From: Pigmentibacter sp. JX0631
GTDB lineage: Bacteria > Bdellovibrionota_B > Oligoflexia > Silvanigrellales > Silvanigrellaceae
NCBI RefSeq assembly: GCF_029873255.1
Contig: NZ_CP123622.1
Coordinates: forward strand, 1,086,501 to 1,150,500
Direction of reading: 5' to 3'
DNA length: 64,000 nucleotides
A program made the position numbers and the translations under genes. Shown here piece by piece: positions 8,917-17,717 of this stretch; positions within the stretch are counted from its first letter, which is position 1, and each line of letters begins with the position of its first letter. Under the pieces are notes generated by a model, which was not told the origin of the DNA, did no database searches, and worked only from the letters and a program-made list of their open reading frames with translations.

Positions 8917-8948
8917 GCAGCACATACTTATTTCTTTTGGAGTCCATC

Positions 8949-9221
8949 ATGGCAAATCACGTTTCTTCCGAAAAACGCGCTCGTCAAACTGAAGTTCGTC
9001 GTTTACGCAACCGTGCTAATATGAGCACTATGAAAACTGCAGTAAAAAAAGTTATTGAAGCTGTCCAAGCAAAAGACTTTTCTCAAATTGATGCTTTATT
9101 ACGCAATGCTCAATCCGCAATTGCGAAAACTCGTCAAAAAGGTACTATTCATAAGAATAATATGGCTCGTCGTATCAGCCGCCTAAATTCTTTTGTAAAT
9201 AAAGCTAAAAATGCTAAGTAA
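8949..9221 (+). CDS. rpsT: 30S ribosomal protein S20
   Basis: 90 residues, the usual length for bS20, which binds 16S rRNA early in assembly. It starts ANHVSSEKRARQTEVRRLRN (family: 'an..SA.Kr.rqs.krr..N') and is rich in Lys and Arg throughout, forming the three-helix bundle. The frame is open upstream to 8871, but that start would lie in the rpsP/rpsT hairpin; the ATG at 8949 has TTTGGAG just upstream and gives the standard N-terminus. Followed by a strong terminator. Confidence 0.95.
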   Translation: MANHVSSEKRARQTEVRRLRNRANMSTMKTAVKKVIEAVQAKDFSQIDALLRNAQSAIAKTRQKGTIHKNNMARRISRLNSFVNKAKNAK

Positions 9222-9232
9222 TTTTTTAGCAC

Positions 9233-9270
9233 AAAAAAAGGCTAGCTTTCCATAAAGCTAGCCTTTTTTT
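9233..9270 (+). terminator. Strong intrinsic terminator after rpsT
   Basis: GGCTAGCTTT (9240-9249) pairs perfectly with AAAGCTAGCC (9254-9263) across a 4-base CCAT loop. Seven A's precede the stem and seven T's follow, so it could act on both strands. It begins 12 bases after the rpsT stop codon. Confidence 0.92.
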
Positions 9271-9436
9271 ATTTTCAATTTTATAATTGTATTGCACAAA
9301 ATTCTTTTTTAGACTTTAATCTAAGTTTATTCCAAAGTAACAATGATAATTTAAAATATCTTTATTTAAATGTATTTTGTAAAAATTAATTTTTTGTTAT
9401 TATTAAAGCTAGTGACAGCAAATAAGGGAATTCTAA

Positions 9437-10192
9437 ATGCCAGTTAAATGTTTTCTTGCTTTCTTTTGCCTTATTTTTATGTCCGCATTTGCACAAAGCA
9501 ATAAGATAACCTTACTAACTGAAGCTATGGAACCTTTTATTACAGAAAAAAATCAGTTATTAACAGGACCTTTTATAGAAGCGTTTCAAAAAATAGCTAA
9601 TGATCAAAATATCGAATATGAATTTCAAAAAACTCCAATTCGAAGAGGACTGAAAGATATCGAAAAAATGCCCAATCACTGTGTATTTTCTGCTAACTAT
9701 TCACCAGAAACTTCAGAAATTCTTTTGTATGTAAGTAAACTAGCTCAGTTAAAAATATGGGCTTACAGTGCAAAAAAAAGTAACATAAATTTGAAAAGTA
9801 TTCAAAATTTAAAAAAATATAAAGTTGGAGTGATAGATATAGCTGAGGTGAAAGATATTTTATCATTAAATGGAGTACAATATTCTTTAATATTTAAATC
9901 AGATTCAGCTATAAAAATGTTGCTATCTAATCGATTTGATATTCTAGTTAGCGATATTAATTTAGATTTATTAAACAAAGACGATACTAAAAAAATCAAA
10001 CCAAATTTAGAAATACTTACTGTTGAAAAATGGCTAATTTGCAATAACAACCTTAAACAACAATTAATAAAAAAATTGCGTGAAGCATTATCTGAAGCAT
10101 TATTTTCGACTAAAACTAAGGAAATATGGCAAAAATATAATATGCTAAAGTTCTATACCACAAATCGAAACGAATTTAGTCCTTCAAAATAA
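9437..10192 (+). CDS. Periplasmic amino-acid-type solute-binding protein (SBP_bac_3)
   Basis: 251 residues with a Sec signal peptide (hydrophobic CFLAFFCLIFMSAFA, cleavage after AFA). The mature part opens with ITLLTEAMEPFI and TGPFIEAFQKIA, the pattern of family 3 binding proteins ('l.v.te..pP.....g.G...d....ia'). LKKYKVGVID begins lobe 2, and a short hinge segment (SNRFDILVSDI) precedes the C-terminal helices. Bacterial members bind polar amino acids for ABC uptake, or act as sensors. No transporter subunits are adjacent. The last 17 bases overlap the 3' end of the convergent sugar-binding protein gene. Confidence 0.75.
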   Translation: MPVKCFLAFFCLIFMSAFAQSNKITLLTEAMEPFITEKNQLLTGPFIEAFQKIANDQNIEYEFQKTPIRRGLKDIEKMPNHCVFSANYSPETSEILLYVSKLAQLKIWAYSAKKSNINLKSIQNLKKYKVGVIDIAEVKDILSLNGVQYSLIFKSDSAIKMLLSNRFDILVSDINLDLLNKDDTKKIKPNLEILTVEKWLICNNNLKQQLIKKLREALSEALFSTKTKEIWQKYNMLKFYTTNRNEFSPSK

Positions 10193-11111
10193 CACCTGTT
10201 TTAGTTTTTAAAACATTTGGCAGATCGCTTTGTTTCATTTTTTTATTCACTGCTTCAAGCGCTAAATCTATGCTTGTTGTAGCTTGTAATGAAGGAAATT
10301 GATCTACAGTTGCAAATAGTTCCTTAGATTTAAAATACTGTTTTATGCTTGGAATATTATCATAGCCAACGACTAAAACCTTCTCTTTAAAATTCATTTT
10401 TTCTATCGCTTTTATTGCTCCTATAGCCATAGTATCATTCCCACAAAGTATAGCTTTTAAATTATCTATTTCTTGCAAAAATTGAGTCGCAACTTCATAC
10501 GCCTTAGCTTCTTCCCAATCTGCTGACTTAACTTGTACTACATTAACTTGAGCTTCCCGCATAGCTTCTCTAAAACCTTCACTTCTTGATTTTGCATTTA
10601 CTGATGAAGAAAGACCTTCTATAATTGCAACTTTATCACCATTTTTAAGCTTTTCTTGAGCTAAAACAGCTCCAACTTCTTTTGCTCCATTAAAATTACT
10701 TGGTCCTACGAAAGGAATATTTATTTTATATTTTGCTAAAGCTCTATCATCAATTTTATTATCCATATTGACTATAATTATATTTTGATTAAGAAGTTTT
10801 AGAACAGTAGGGACTATTTTAGAAGAATCTACAGGCGCTATCACTAAAGCATCAATTTTTGCTTTAACAAGTTCATTAATTATTTTTAATTGCCCTTCAT
10901 GATCAGTTTCTGTTTGAACTCCTTTAAAAATAACATCCACTTTTTCTGAATGACTTGTTTTATATAGTTCAACACCATTGCGCATTTCTTTAAAAAATTC
11001 ATTGTTTAATGATTTAACAACAACTGCTATTTTGGGTTTTTTTGCATAAGATGAAAGACAAAAGAATAATACACTTAGAATATAAAAAGATTTCTTTATT
11101 TTTGCAAACAT
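10176..11111 (-). CDS. Periplasmic sugar-binding protein (Peripla_BP_4, RbsB-like)
   Basis: 311 residues with a Sec signal peptide (SFYILSVLFFCLSSYA). The mature protein has the two-lobe type I periplasmic binding fold: KIAVVVKSLNNEFFKEMRNG (family 'I...v....npff....~G'), IDALVIAPVDSS, then a second lobe with VAIIEGLSSSVNAKSRSEGF, AILCGNDTMAIGAI and VLVVGYDNIPS. These match ribose/autoinducer-2-type binding proteins that feed ABC importers. No cognate permease or ATPase lies nearby, so it may serve a distant system or act as a receptor. The ligand is not predictable. Confidence 0.85.
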   Translation of the reverse strand: MFAKIKKSFYILSVLFFCLSSYAKKPKIAVVVKSLNNEFFKEMRNGVELYKTSHSEKVDVIFKGVQTETDHEGQLKIINELVKAKIDALVIAPVDSSKIVPTVLKLLNQNIIIVNMDNKIDDRALAKYKINIPFVGPSNFNGAKEVGAVLAQEKLKNGDKVAIIEGLSSSVNAKSRSEGFREAMREAQVNVVQVKSADWEEAKAYEVATQFLQEIDNLKAILCGNDTMAIGAIKAIEKMNFKEKVLVVGYDNIPSIKQYFKSKELFATVDQFPSLQATTSIDLALEAVNKKMKQSDLPNVLKTKTGVILKD

Positions 11112-11198
11112 TCCTTTTAACTCCTTCTATTTTATAAATAGATTTTATTATAAAATATATTAAAAAGGTTTAAAAGAATAAAAAAGCAATGTTCTTGA

Positions 11199-11241
11199 CA
11201 AAAAAAATAAGAACGAAGTTTAGTTAGTCCTAAACTTCGTT
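11199..11241 (-). terminator. Intrinsic terminator of the PfpI-like gene
   Basis: A 12-bp perfect stem (11212-11223 with 11230-11241, 6-base loop) is followed on the minus strand by a T-rich run (complement of 11199-11210). It starts 4 bases after the stop codon of the PfpI-like gene. Confidence 0.88.
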
Positions 11242-11244
11242 TGG

Positions 11245-11934
11245 TTATTTAGCCATTTGTTCAACTAAAGTTTTAGCAATAAATGGTGAAGTTGCTGGGT
11301 TTTGTCCAGTAATTAAGAAACCATCAGTTACAACTTTTGGTACCCAATTTTTCTCAGAGCGATGATAAATTGCACCTTTCTCTTTTAACGCTGTTTCTAG
11401 TTGGAACAATAAATGTCTTGATAAATCAAGCTCATCATCTTCAGAGTTTGAAAATCCTGTTACGTTTAAACCTTTTACCAAAGGTTCACCATTTGGTTTT
11501 TTAGCATCACGTAAGATAGCTGGAGCATGGCAAATTAACGCAACAAATCTTTCAGAATATAAAAAGTCTTGAATCATTTGAAGTGCAAAAGAATCATTTG
11601 CTAAATCCCAAAGTTGGCCATAGCCACCTGGGAAGAATGCAGCATCAAATGCACGATAATCAATATTCCGCAACACAGAAGTATTCGCTAACGCTCGCAT
11701 AGCCGCTTCATCTTTAAGAAATTTATGAGTATTTTCAGTCATAAACATTTCTTCGTAACTAAATGGATCTATAGGAGCTTTTCCACCTTTTGGAGAGGCA
11801 AGAACTACTTCATGTCCAGCTTGTTTAAAAGTATAGTAAGGTGTTGCTACTTCATCAAACCAGTTACCTGTTTTTTTACCGCTTAAGCCCATATCTTCGT
11901 GAGAGGTTAAAACCATTAATATTCTCTTAGTCAT
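11245..11934 (-). CDS. DJ-1/PfpI-superfamily protein (Hsp31-like type 1 glutamine amidotransferase domain)
   Basis: 229 residues with one DJ-1/PfpI domain of the Hsp31-like group. The nucleophile elbow is ALICHAPA with Cys135 and His136; an upstream acidic pair (WFDEVATPYY, about 26-35) corresponds to the Glu that completes the active site, and AAFFPGGYGQLWDL is the conserved glycine loop. Members act as glyoxalase III/deglycase-type or chaperone enzymes against reactive aldehydes. The gene lies 103 bases downstream of a TetR repressor on the same strand, with a 24-bp operator in the gap, so it is very likely the repressor's target. Confidence 0.88.
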   Translation of the reverse strand: MTKRILMVLTSHEDMGLSGKKTGNWFDEVATPYYTFKQAGHEVVLASPKGGKAPIDPFSYEEMFMTENTHKFLKDEAAMRALANTSVLRNIDYRAFDAAFFPGGYGQLWDLANDSFALQMIQDFLYSERFVALICHAPAILRDAKKPNGEPLVKGLNVTGFSNSEDDELDLSRHLLFQLETALKEKGAIYHRSEKNWVPKVVTDGFLITGQNPATSPFIAKTLVEQMAK

Positions 11935-11996
11935 GACAAAACTCCAATTACATAAAATTTATTTAAGAAGAAACAGAAACAGATCTGTTTACCATC

Positions 11997-12020
11997 TACA
12001 AACCGACTAGTTGGTTTGTA
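11997..12020. promoter_or_regulatory. TetR operator upstream of the PfpI-like gene
   Basis: A 24-bp palindrome with one mismatched pair: half-site TACAAACC, centre ACTAGT, other half GGTTTGTA. It lies in the gap between the tetR gene and its downstream target. A sister copy sits upstream of the tetR gene itself (12644-12667). Confidence 0.78.
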
Positions 12021-12037
12021 ATATCCACAAAAAAAAT

Positions 12038-12622
12038 TCATTTCACTAAGGAATGAATAGCTGATTGAGCCACTTCTAATAAGGCAGAATCAGAACCAAC
12101 GCCTCTACCAACAATCATGGCTCCTTCTAATGCAGAAAGTAAATACAAAGCTTGCTTTTTAGAACTAATTTCGCCTTTAAATTCCAAACTTTTTGTACCT
12201 TCTTCAAACACTTTAGTTAACCATTGCTGATTAAGTTCAAAAAATTCCCCTACTGCTTTTGTTATTTCAGGAGGAAGAATATCTGCTTCAGCACCTAACA
12301 TTCCACAAACACAGAGCCTTCTATTCGTCTCAAAAGTTTTACTAAAAAGCTGGATGTATCCATTTAGTTTCTCCAGCGCTGTATGATTACTACGTTCTAT
12401 TTCACTTAACAGTGATGCAAAACGACTAGTGTATCTTTCAACTACCATGCTAACTAAATTTGCTTTTGTCGCAAAATGATGGTGAATACTTGGTTTCTTT
12501 AGTCCTACTTGCCGTGAGATGTCATCGTAAGAAAAACCATTGTATCCATTTTGCTGAATCAATTGTTCAGCGGCATCAATAATGCGATGTGCTATAGGAG
12601 ATAAATCCTCAAGCCTTTTCAT
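12038..12622 (-). CDS. TetR/AcrR-family transcriptional repressor
   Basis: 194 residues. The N-terminal helix-turn-helix is clear: RIIDAAEQLIQQNGYNGFSY, then DDISRQVGLKKPSIHHHFATK (about residues 33-53), the family's 'tv.dIa...gvs...~Y.hF.~K' motif. The C-terminal helical domain, which would bind the inducer, has CVCGMLGAEADILPPEI and resembles TetR_C regulators of aldehyde/electrophile response genes. Two near-identical 24-bp operators flank the gene, one before it and one before the PfpI-like gene, indicating autorepression and coregulation. Inducer unknown; a reactive carbonyl is a reasonable guess from the partner. Confidence 0.9.
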   Translation of the reverse strand: MKRLEDLSPIAHRIIDAAEQLIQQNGYNGFSYDDISRQVGLKKPSIHHHFATKANLVSMVVERYTSRFASLLSEIERSNHTALEKLNGYIQLFSKTFETNRRLCVCGMLGAEADILPPEITKAVGEFFELNQQWLTKVFEEGTKSLEFKGEISSKKQALYLLSALEGAMIVGRGVGSDSALLEVAQSAIHSLVK

Positions 12623-12643
12623 TCAAACTCCTTTGGAGAGAAA

Positions 12644-12667
12644 ACTCTACCGACTAAAAGGTTTGTA
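12644..12667. promoter_or_regulatory. Second TetR operator, upstream of the tetR gene
   Basis: Aligns base for base with the operator at 11997-12020: shared ACCGACTA core and GGTTTGTA half-site; the other half-site is degenerate (ACTCTACC). Lies 22 bases upstream of the tetR start codon, as expected for autorepression. Confidence 0.7.
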
Positions 12668-12869
12668 AAGCAATTCGAATGTATTGTCAAACAAAAAAAA
12701 CTAAAAATTCACTTTAAAATTAATATTATGATATTATTGATTTTTATTTAAAAAACTAGGATATTTTGTTTTGAAACTAAATTCCGCTTTCTTTTTCTTT
12801 TTAACTCATGAATAATTCATCTGTTACTGCGAATTTTTTCTAAGTTAGCAATAAAAAAGGAGTTTTTGT

Positions 12870-13274
12870 ATGCTAAAAAAAATTGGAATCATTTTTTCTG
12901 CTTGCCTATTCACTAGCTCACTTTCCGCATCAGAATTAGAGGAAGTTAATATTTTCTGTAAATCAGAAATTAATCCTTCAGCTTCGTATTATGAAAATAA
13001 AAGCATTAAAATTTTAGGAGAAACTAAAACAATTGTTTGTAGTGGAAAAAATATTAAAATTTTCTCTATATCAAAAGATGAAAATCATTTTTTTAGAATA
13101 TTAGGAAAGCTTACTGAATCATGTCAAAAAGGAATACAATATGATTTAGAAAATTCTGCTTTTTATAATATCCTTCCAGTTAATAATGCTAGTGAAATTC
13201 TTTCTAGTTTTGCCATTGAAAATACTTTTAAAAAAGATCAATTTCTTTTCTTTAGTCCTTTAGGCTGCAATTAA
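12870..13274 (+). CDS. Small secreted protein of unknown function
   Basis: 134 residues with a clear signal peptide (LKKIGIIFSACLFTSSLSA, cleavage near residue 20). The mature part has four cysteines (FCKSEI, IVCSGK, ESCQKG and the last-but-one residue), so two periplasmic disulfides are likely. A strong AAAAAAGGAG is upstream. I recognise no family. It stands alone between the divergent tetR and the antiporter gene. Confidence 0.65.
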   Translation: MLKKIGIIFSACLFTSSLSASELEEVNIFCKSEINPSASYYENKSIKILGETKTIVCSGKNIKIFSISKDENHFFRILGKLTESCQKGIQYDLENSAFYNILPVNNASEILSSFAIENTFKKDQFLFFSPLGCN

Positions 13275-13474
13275 ATTTTTTTAATTTTATATATTAAATA
13301 AATTATATAAAATATATCGTAATTTTTATGAAAATTCTTATATTTAAATTTCTATTCATACTGCTTTTTAAAAAAACTAAACATTATTTATAATTCTTTA
13401 TTATTTTTCAATGCTAGATTATGAATTAAAGTCATAATGGTAAATTCATTTTTTGACTAAATGAAGGATTATAA

Positions 13475-15700
13475 ATGACCCATATCCCGCAATTAATTAT
13501 AGATTTAGCAGTTATTCTTGGTGTTGCTGCAGTAGTAACATATGTTTTTCGGAAAATTAATCAGCCAGTAGTATTAGGATACATTGTTGCTGGTATCATA
13601 GTAGGCCCATATACACATCCTTTTTTTTCAATAGTAGATGTTAATTCATTAAAAACTTTGGCTGAATTAGGTGTTATTTTTCTTATGTTTGCTTTAGGAC
13701 TTGAATTTAGTTTTCGGCGTTTAGCAAAAGTCGGTATTTCAGCCGCAGGTACTGCTATCATACAAATTATATTTATGATTTCTATTGGGTTGTTAACAGC
13801 CAAACTTCTTGGTTGGTCCAATATGGATTCTATTTTTCTGGGCTGCATGGTTGCAATTTCATCGACAACGATAATTATCAAAGCTTTTGAAGAACTTGGA
13901 TTAAAAAATAAAAGATTTGCTGAATTGGTTTTTGGTATATTAATTGTTGAAGATCTTGCTGCAATATTAATGTTAGTTGCACTTACAAATATTTCCATGA
14001 CTGCTAGTTTTAATGGATTAGAACTTTTAATTGCTAGTGGGAAATTAGCTGTTGTAGTAGGTGCGTGGTTTTTAATTGGCATGTTTTTAGTGCCTCGATT
14101 TGTAAAAAAAGTAGGGCAACAAAAAAATAATGAAATGCTAGTTGTTGTTGCAATTGGACTTTGCCTTGGTTTGGTGGCCTTAGCGTCTTATTTTAACTAT
14201 TCAGTAGCGCTTGGGGCATTTATAATGGGCTCGATTATAGCTGAAAGCCCTGAAGCAAAACATATAGAGCATTTAGTACAGCCACTAAAAGATCTTTTTG
14301 GAGCTGTCTTTTTTGTTTCTGTAGGTATGTTGCTCGATCCTAATGCTATAATTAATAATTTTTCTTCAATTTTATTAATTTCTTTTGTTATTATTTTTGG
14401 CAAACTTTCTTCTGTAACAGTGGGATCTATTATAACAGGACAAAGAATTCCAGTTGCAGTTCAATCTGGTTTTAGTCTTGCCCAAATTGGTGAGTTTTCA
14501 TTTATCATAGCAACCTTAGGAACAGCTTTTAAAGTAATCGATTCTAAGCTATATCCAATAATTGTTGCAGCTTCAACTATCACAACTTTTACAACTCCTT
14601 ATTTAATTAAATATTCTTTAACTTCTGCAAATAAAGTTGAAAATTTAATACCTAAAAAACTTATGCTTTACATTAATAATTATATAAATTGGTTTCAAAA
14701 ATTTAGTATTGTTGAAGAAAAACAAAAAACAAATAATTTAAAAGTACTAAAATGGGTATTAAATTTAATTGTTGTAATAACAATTTATTCTTTGGTTTCT
14801 GTGTTTTTAGAGCCTCAAATAAATGCTTATATAGAGTCAGAAAAACTTGCAAATTTTTTAGCCTGGCTGACTGCATTTGTATTAGGAGCTCCTAGTACTT
14901 GGGCTATGCTAAACAGTTTCACGTGTGATACTAAAAATATCCATTCCAAAAGTTCCATGCGAGGAAAAGCAATTATTTTGTTTTTAGTAAGAATAATTAC
15001 CTTGCTAATAATTGGATTTTTAAGCTTAAATTTTATTCCTTCAATTATTACATTGAGTGTCATAATTGTAATTTCTTTTATATTTCTTAAATTTTTTCGA
15101 AGACAAGTATCTGCTTACTACATCTGGTTTGAAGACAAATTTAAATCTAATTTTAATCAAGAATCTAATACCAGTAATTTAGAGCAGGTTAACTCAAGCT
15201 TAGCTCCTTGGGATGCGCATTTAATTGAAATATTAATTCCATATAATTCTTTTTTGGCAGGAAAAAAAATATTTGAAACAAACATCCGAGACAAATATGG
15301 AGTTAACATAGTTGGTTTACTTAGAAATCAAAATCTGTTTATCTCTCCTCAGCCTAATGAAATTATTTTCCCGCAAGATATTTTACTTTGTTTTGCCACA
15401 GATGAAGAAATTGAAAAATTCAAAAAAGATCTCGAAATATCTTCTAATATACAAAATAAAGCCAAAGAAATTTTAGACTATTGCTTACAAAAATTTATTA
15501 TTAAAAATGACTCTATCATAAACGGAAAATTAATTAAAGATACTAATATTAGTGAAAAATTCCATTGTACTATTGTGGGAATAGAAAGAAATAATACTCG
15601 AATTAAAAGCCCTAAAGCAAATTGCGAATTATTTGAACATGATATCCTCTGGATTGTAGGAGAAAACCATATGCTTGAAAAATTAAGAGACACTATTTAA
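13475..15700 (+). CDS. CPA2-family cation:proton antiporter with two C-terminal RCK_C (TrkA-C) domains
   Basis: 741 residues. The first ~385 residues form a CPA2 (KefB/KefC/YbaL-type) exchanger with many membrane helices: NQPVVLGYIVAGIIVGP, ELGVIFLMFALGLEF, and SLAQIGEFSFIIATLG, a conserved functional motif. A second membrane segment follows (about 420-550). Two RCK_C-like regions end the protein (AHLIEILIPYNSFLAGKKI... then SIINGKLIKDTNISEKF...ILWIVGEN), which commonly sense ligands or nucleotides. No full RCK_N nucleotide domain was seen between them. Likely exchanges K+ or Na+ for protons at the inner membrane. Confidence 0.88.
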   Translation: MTHIPQLIIDLAVILGVAAVVTYVFRKINQPVVLGYIVAGIIVGPYTHPFFSIVDVNSLKTLAELGVIFLMFALGLEFSFRRLAKVGISAAGTAIIQIIFMISIGLLTAKLLGWSNMDSIFLGCMVAISSTTIIIKAFEELGLKNKRFAELVFGILIVEDLAAILMLVALTNISMTASFNGLELLIASGKLAVVVGAWFLIGMFLVPRFVKKVGQQKNNEMLVVVAIGLCLGLVALASYFNYSVALGAFIMGSIIAESPEAKHIEHLVQPLKDLFGAVFFVSVGMLLDPNAIINNFSSILLISFVIIFGKLSSVTVGSIITGQRIPVAVQSGFSLAQIGEFSFIIATLGTAFKVIDSKLYPIIVAASTITTFTTPYLIKYSLTSANKVENLIPKKLMLYINNYINWFQKFSIVEEKQKTNNLKVLKWVLNLIVVITIYSLVSVFLEPQINAYIESEKLANFLAWLTAFVLGAPSTWAMLNSFTCDTKNIHSKSSMRGKAIILFLVRIITLLIIGFLSLNFIPSIITLSVIIVISFIFLKFFRRQVSAYYIWFEDKFKSNFNQESNTSNLEQVNSSLAPWDAHLIEILIPYNSFLAGKKIFETNIRDKYGVNIVGLLRNQNLFISPQPNEIIFPQDILLCFATDEEIEKFKKDLEISSNIQNKAKEILDYCLQKFIIKNDSIINGKLIKDTNISEKFHCTIVGIERNNTRIKSPKANCELFEHDILWIVGENHMLEKLRDTI

Positions 15701-15850
15701 TTCATATATAAATGTATAATTTCCTTGATAAATTAAAAATATATGCACAAAATTCAATCATCAACTTTGTAACTTTTTTTAGCAGCCTATTTTTAAAATA
15801 TTTATTAGTAAAATTTAAAATTAAGTCTTGCTAAATTTTTAAAATTATAT

Positions 15851-17011
15851 TTAGTTATGTTTAATATTATTTTTTATATAATAAACTATAAATAAAGAAA
15901 CAGAAAGAAATATAGCAGAAAATAAAGAAGTTAGCTCTATAGATAAATATTGAATAATTTTTCCTCCAATAAAAGATCCACCAGCAATACCTATATTAAA
16001 AGCAGATATATTACAACCAGATGCAACTTCTTCTGCGCTTATTTTACATAAAGACACTATTTTCATTACTAAAAATTGGAGAATAGGAACAATTGAAAAA
16101 GAAAAGAAACCCCAGAAAAACAACAAAATTACTGTAAATAGTTTATTATGTTGTGCAAAATAGAATAAAATAATTACAACAACTAAAGCGATAATATTTA
16201 AGTACATAATCTTGTAAATATTGTATTTATCTGATAATTTTCCACCAACTAAATTACCAATAGCCACTGAAATACCATATAATACTAAAATATAAGTAAT
16301 TACTGACAAATTAAATCCAGTGACTAAATTTAGAATATTTGAAATATAAGTATACGCAATAAAAGGTCCTCCAAAACTAAACACAGTTAATAAAAATGCT
16401 GCTATTAATATTTTATTTTTCAGAAATTCAAACTGCTGAGTAAATGAACTGGACTTTGGTTCTTCTAAATTTTTAGGGACATTTTTTAAAATCCCAAAAA
16501 ATGAAATTATTCCAGCACAGATAATTATCACAAATGTTGTTCTAAAAGAAACATGTTCTGCAAGGAAAGTACCAAAAGGGACACCAACGACTAATGCAAC
16601 CGTCAAACCACTAAACATGATAGCTATAGCGCTAGCTTGTTTCTCTTTAGGAACTAATTGAATTGCAACTTTAGTAGCTATTGCAAAAAATGTTCCATGC
16701 GCAAATCCTGTTAAAATTCTACCAATAATCAATATAAAATACGTGGGAGCAACTGCTGAAATACAATTTCCAATTGTAAATAAACCAACGATTGCAAGCA
16801 TTAGATTTTTGCGTTTCCAGTTCATAGTTAATGCTGTTAAAAATGGTGCCGCGATCACGACCGCAAGAGCGTACATTGTCACGGCAAGTCCGGACTCAGG
16901 AATGGTTATTTTAAAGTATTCAGCAAGCTCTGGAAGCATTCCAATAACGACAAATTCAGTCATACCAATCGCAAATGCAGTAATAGCTAAAGGTAAAAGA
17001 GTAAAAATCAT
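15851..17011 (-). CDS. MFS transporter of the AraJ/DHA1 type
   Basis: 386 residues with 12 predicted membrane helices. The opening LLPLAITAFAIGMTEFVVIGMLPE is typical of the AraJ/YdhP-type drug:H+ antiporter-1 group. GRILTGFAHGTFFAIATK and MFSGLTVALVVGVPFGTFL carry the helix-4 and antiporter motif C regions. These inner-membrane exporters remove sugars, purines or drugs. It is monocistronic, convergent with the CPA2 antiporter and separated from it by about 150 AT-rich bases without a clear terminator. Confidence 0.87.
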   Translation of the reverse strand: MIFTLLPLAITAFAIGMTEFVVIGMLPELAEYFKITIPESGLAVTMYALAVVIAAPFLTALTMNWKRKNLMLAIVGLFTIGNCISAVAPTYFILIIGRILTGFAHGTFFAIATKVAIQLVPKEKQASAIAIMFSGLTVALVVGVPFGTFLAEHVSFRTTFVIIICAGIISFFGILKNVPKNLEEPKSSSFTQQFEFLKNKILIAAFLLTVFSFGGPFIAYTYISNILNLVTGFNLSVITYILVLYGISVAIGNLVGGKLSDKYNIYKIMYLNIIALVVVIILFYFAQHNKLFTVILLFFWGFFSFSIVPILQFLVMKIVSLCKISAEEVASGCNISAFNIGIAGGSFIGGKIIQYLSIELTSLFSAIFLSVSLFIVYYIKNNIKHN

Positions 17012-17162
17012 AAAAAGTATCCTTTAAATATTTGTGAGTTTTGTATCGGAATACTATTATTTAAGTTTAAGATTAATCATTCTTATTAAAAACAGCTTAA
17101 ATTTTCAGATTGAGAGAATGTAAGAAGATAAAAAAAGGCTTTATTTAATGGTAATAGCTTTA

Positions 17163-17678
17163 TTATAACTTAACAAATTGCAAATAATATTTTAATTCTT
17201 CAACAGATTCTTTAATATCATCTATTGCTCTATGTTTATGTTTTTTATCATACTTTTTATTATGAATACTTTCAAATATAATCTTAAAACTAGAGACATC
17301 AAGCATTCTATAATGAAGGACATTTGATAATACTGGCATCCACTGATCAATAAATTTTCTATCCTGTCCAATGGAATTTCCTGCTAGTATAGCTTTTTCG
17401 CTAGGGGAATATTTTTTGATAATTTCAAGAAGTTCTTTTTCAACTTCATCTTCTTTTTTTCCATTAGGAACTTTAGCAGTTAAACCACTTTTCCCATGAT
17501 GCTCAGTACACCAAGCATCCATCCCTTGCAATATACTTTGATCTTGATAAACTATGGCTTCATATTCATGAACAGTATTATAATTAAGATCAGTAACTAA
17601 CAAAGCTACTTCTAAAATACGCTCTTTCATATGGTCTAATCCAGACATTTCCATGTCTAACCAAAATAAATATTTCAT
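17163..17678 (-). CDS. orn: Oligoribonuclease
   Basis: 171 residues, close to the usual ~180. A DEDDh exonuclease: FWLDMEMSGLD gives the first Asp and Glu (residues 8 and 10), AGNSIGQDRKFIDQ is exonuclease motif II, and HRAIDDIKES near the end holds the catalytic His and Asp of motif III. MDAWCTEHHGKSGL is diagnostic of Orn. The enzyme degrades di- to pentanucleotides left by RNases and is usually essential; it also clears pGpG, the product of cyclic-di-GMP breakdown, relevant given the PilZ protein in this window. It lies 39 bases downstream of valS. Confidence 0.95.
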   Translation of the reverse strand: MKYLFWLDMEMSGLDHMKERILEVALLVTDLNYNTVHEYEAIVYQDQSILQGMDAWCTEHHGKSGLTAKVPNGKKEDEVEKELLEIIKKYSPSEKAILAGNSIGQDRKFIDQWMPVLSNVLHYRMLDVSSFKIIFESIHNKKYDKKHKHRAIDDIKESVEELKYYLQFVKL

Positions 17679-17717
17679 ATAATTTCTTTCGCCTTAAGAA
17701 AAATATTTAATTTTATC

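Noticed and set aside
13561-14082. Long minus-strand frame inside the antiporter gene
   Set aside because: Shadow of the strongly supported CPA2 antiporter frame; no ribosome-binding site or family match.
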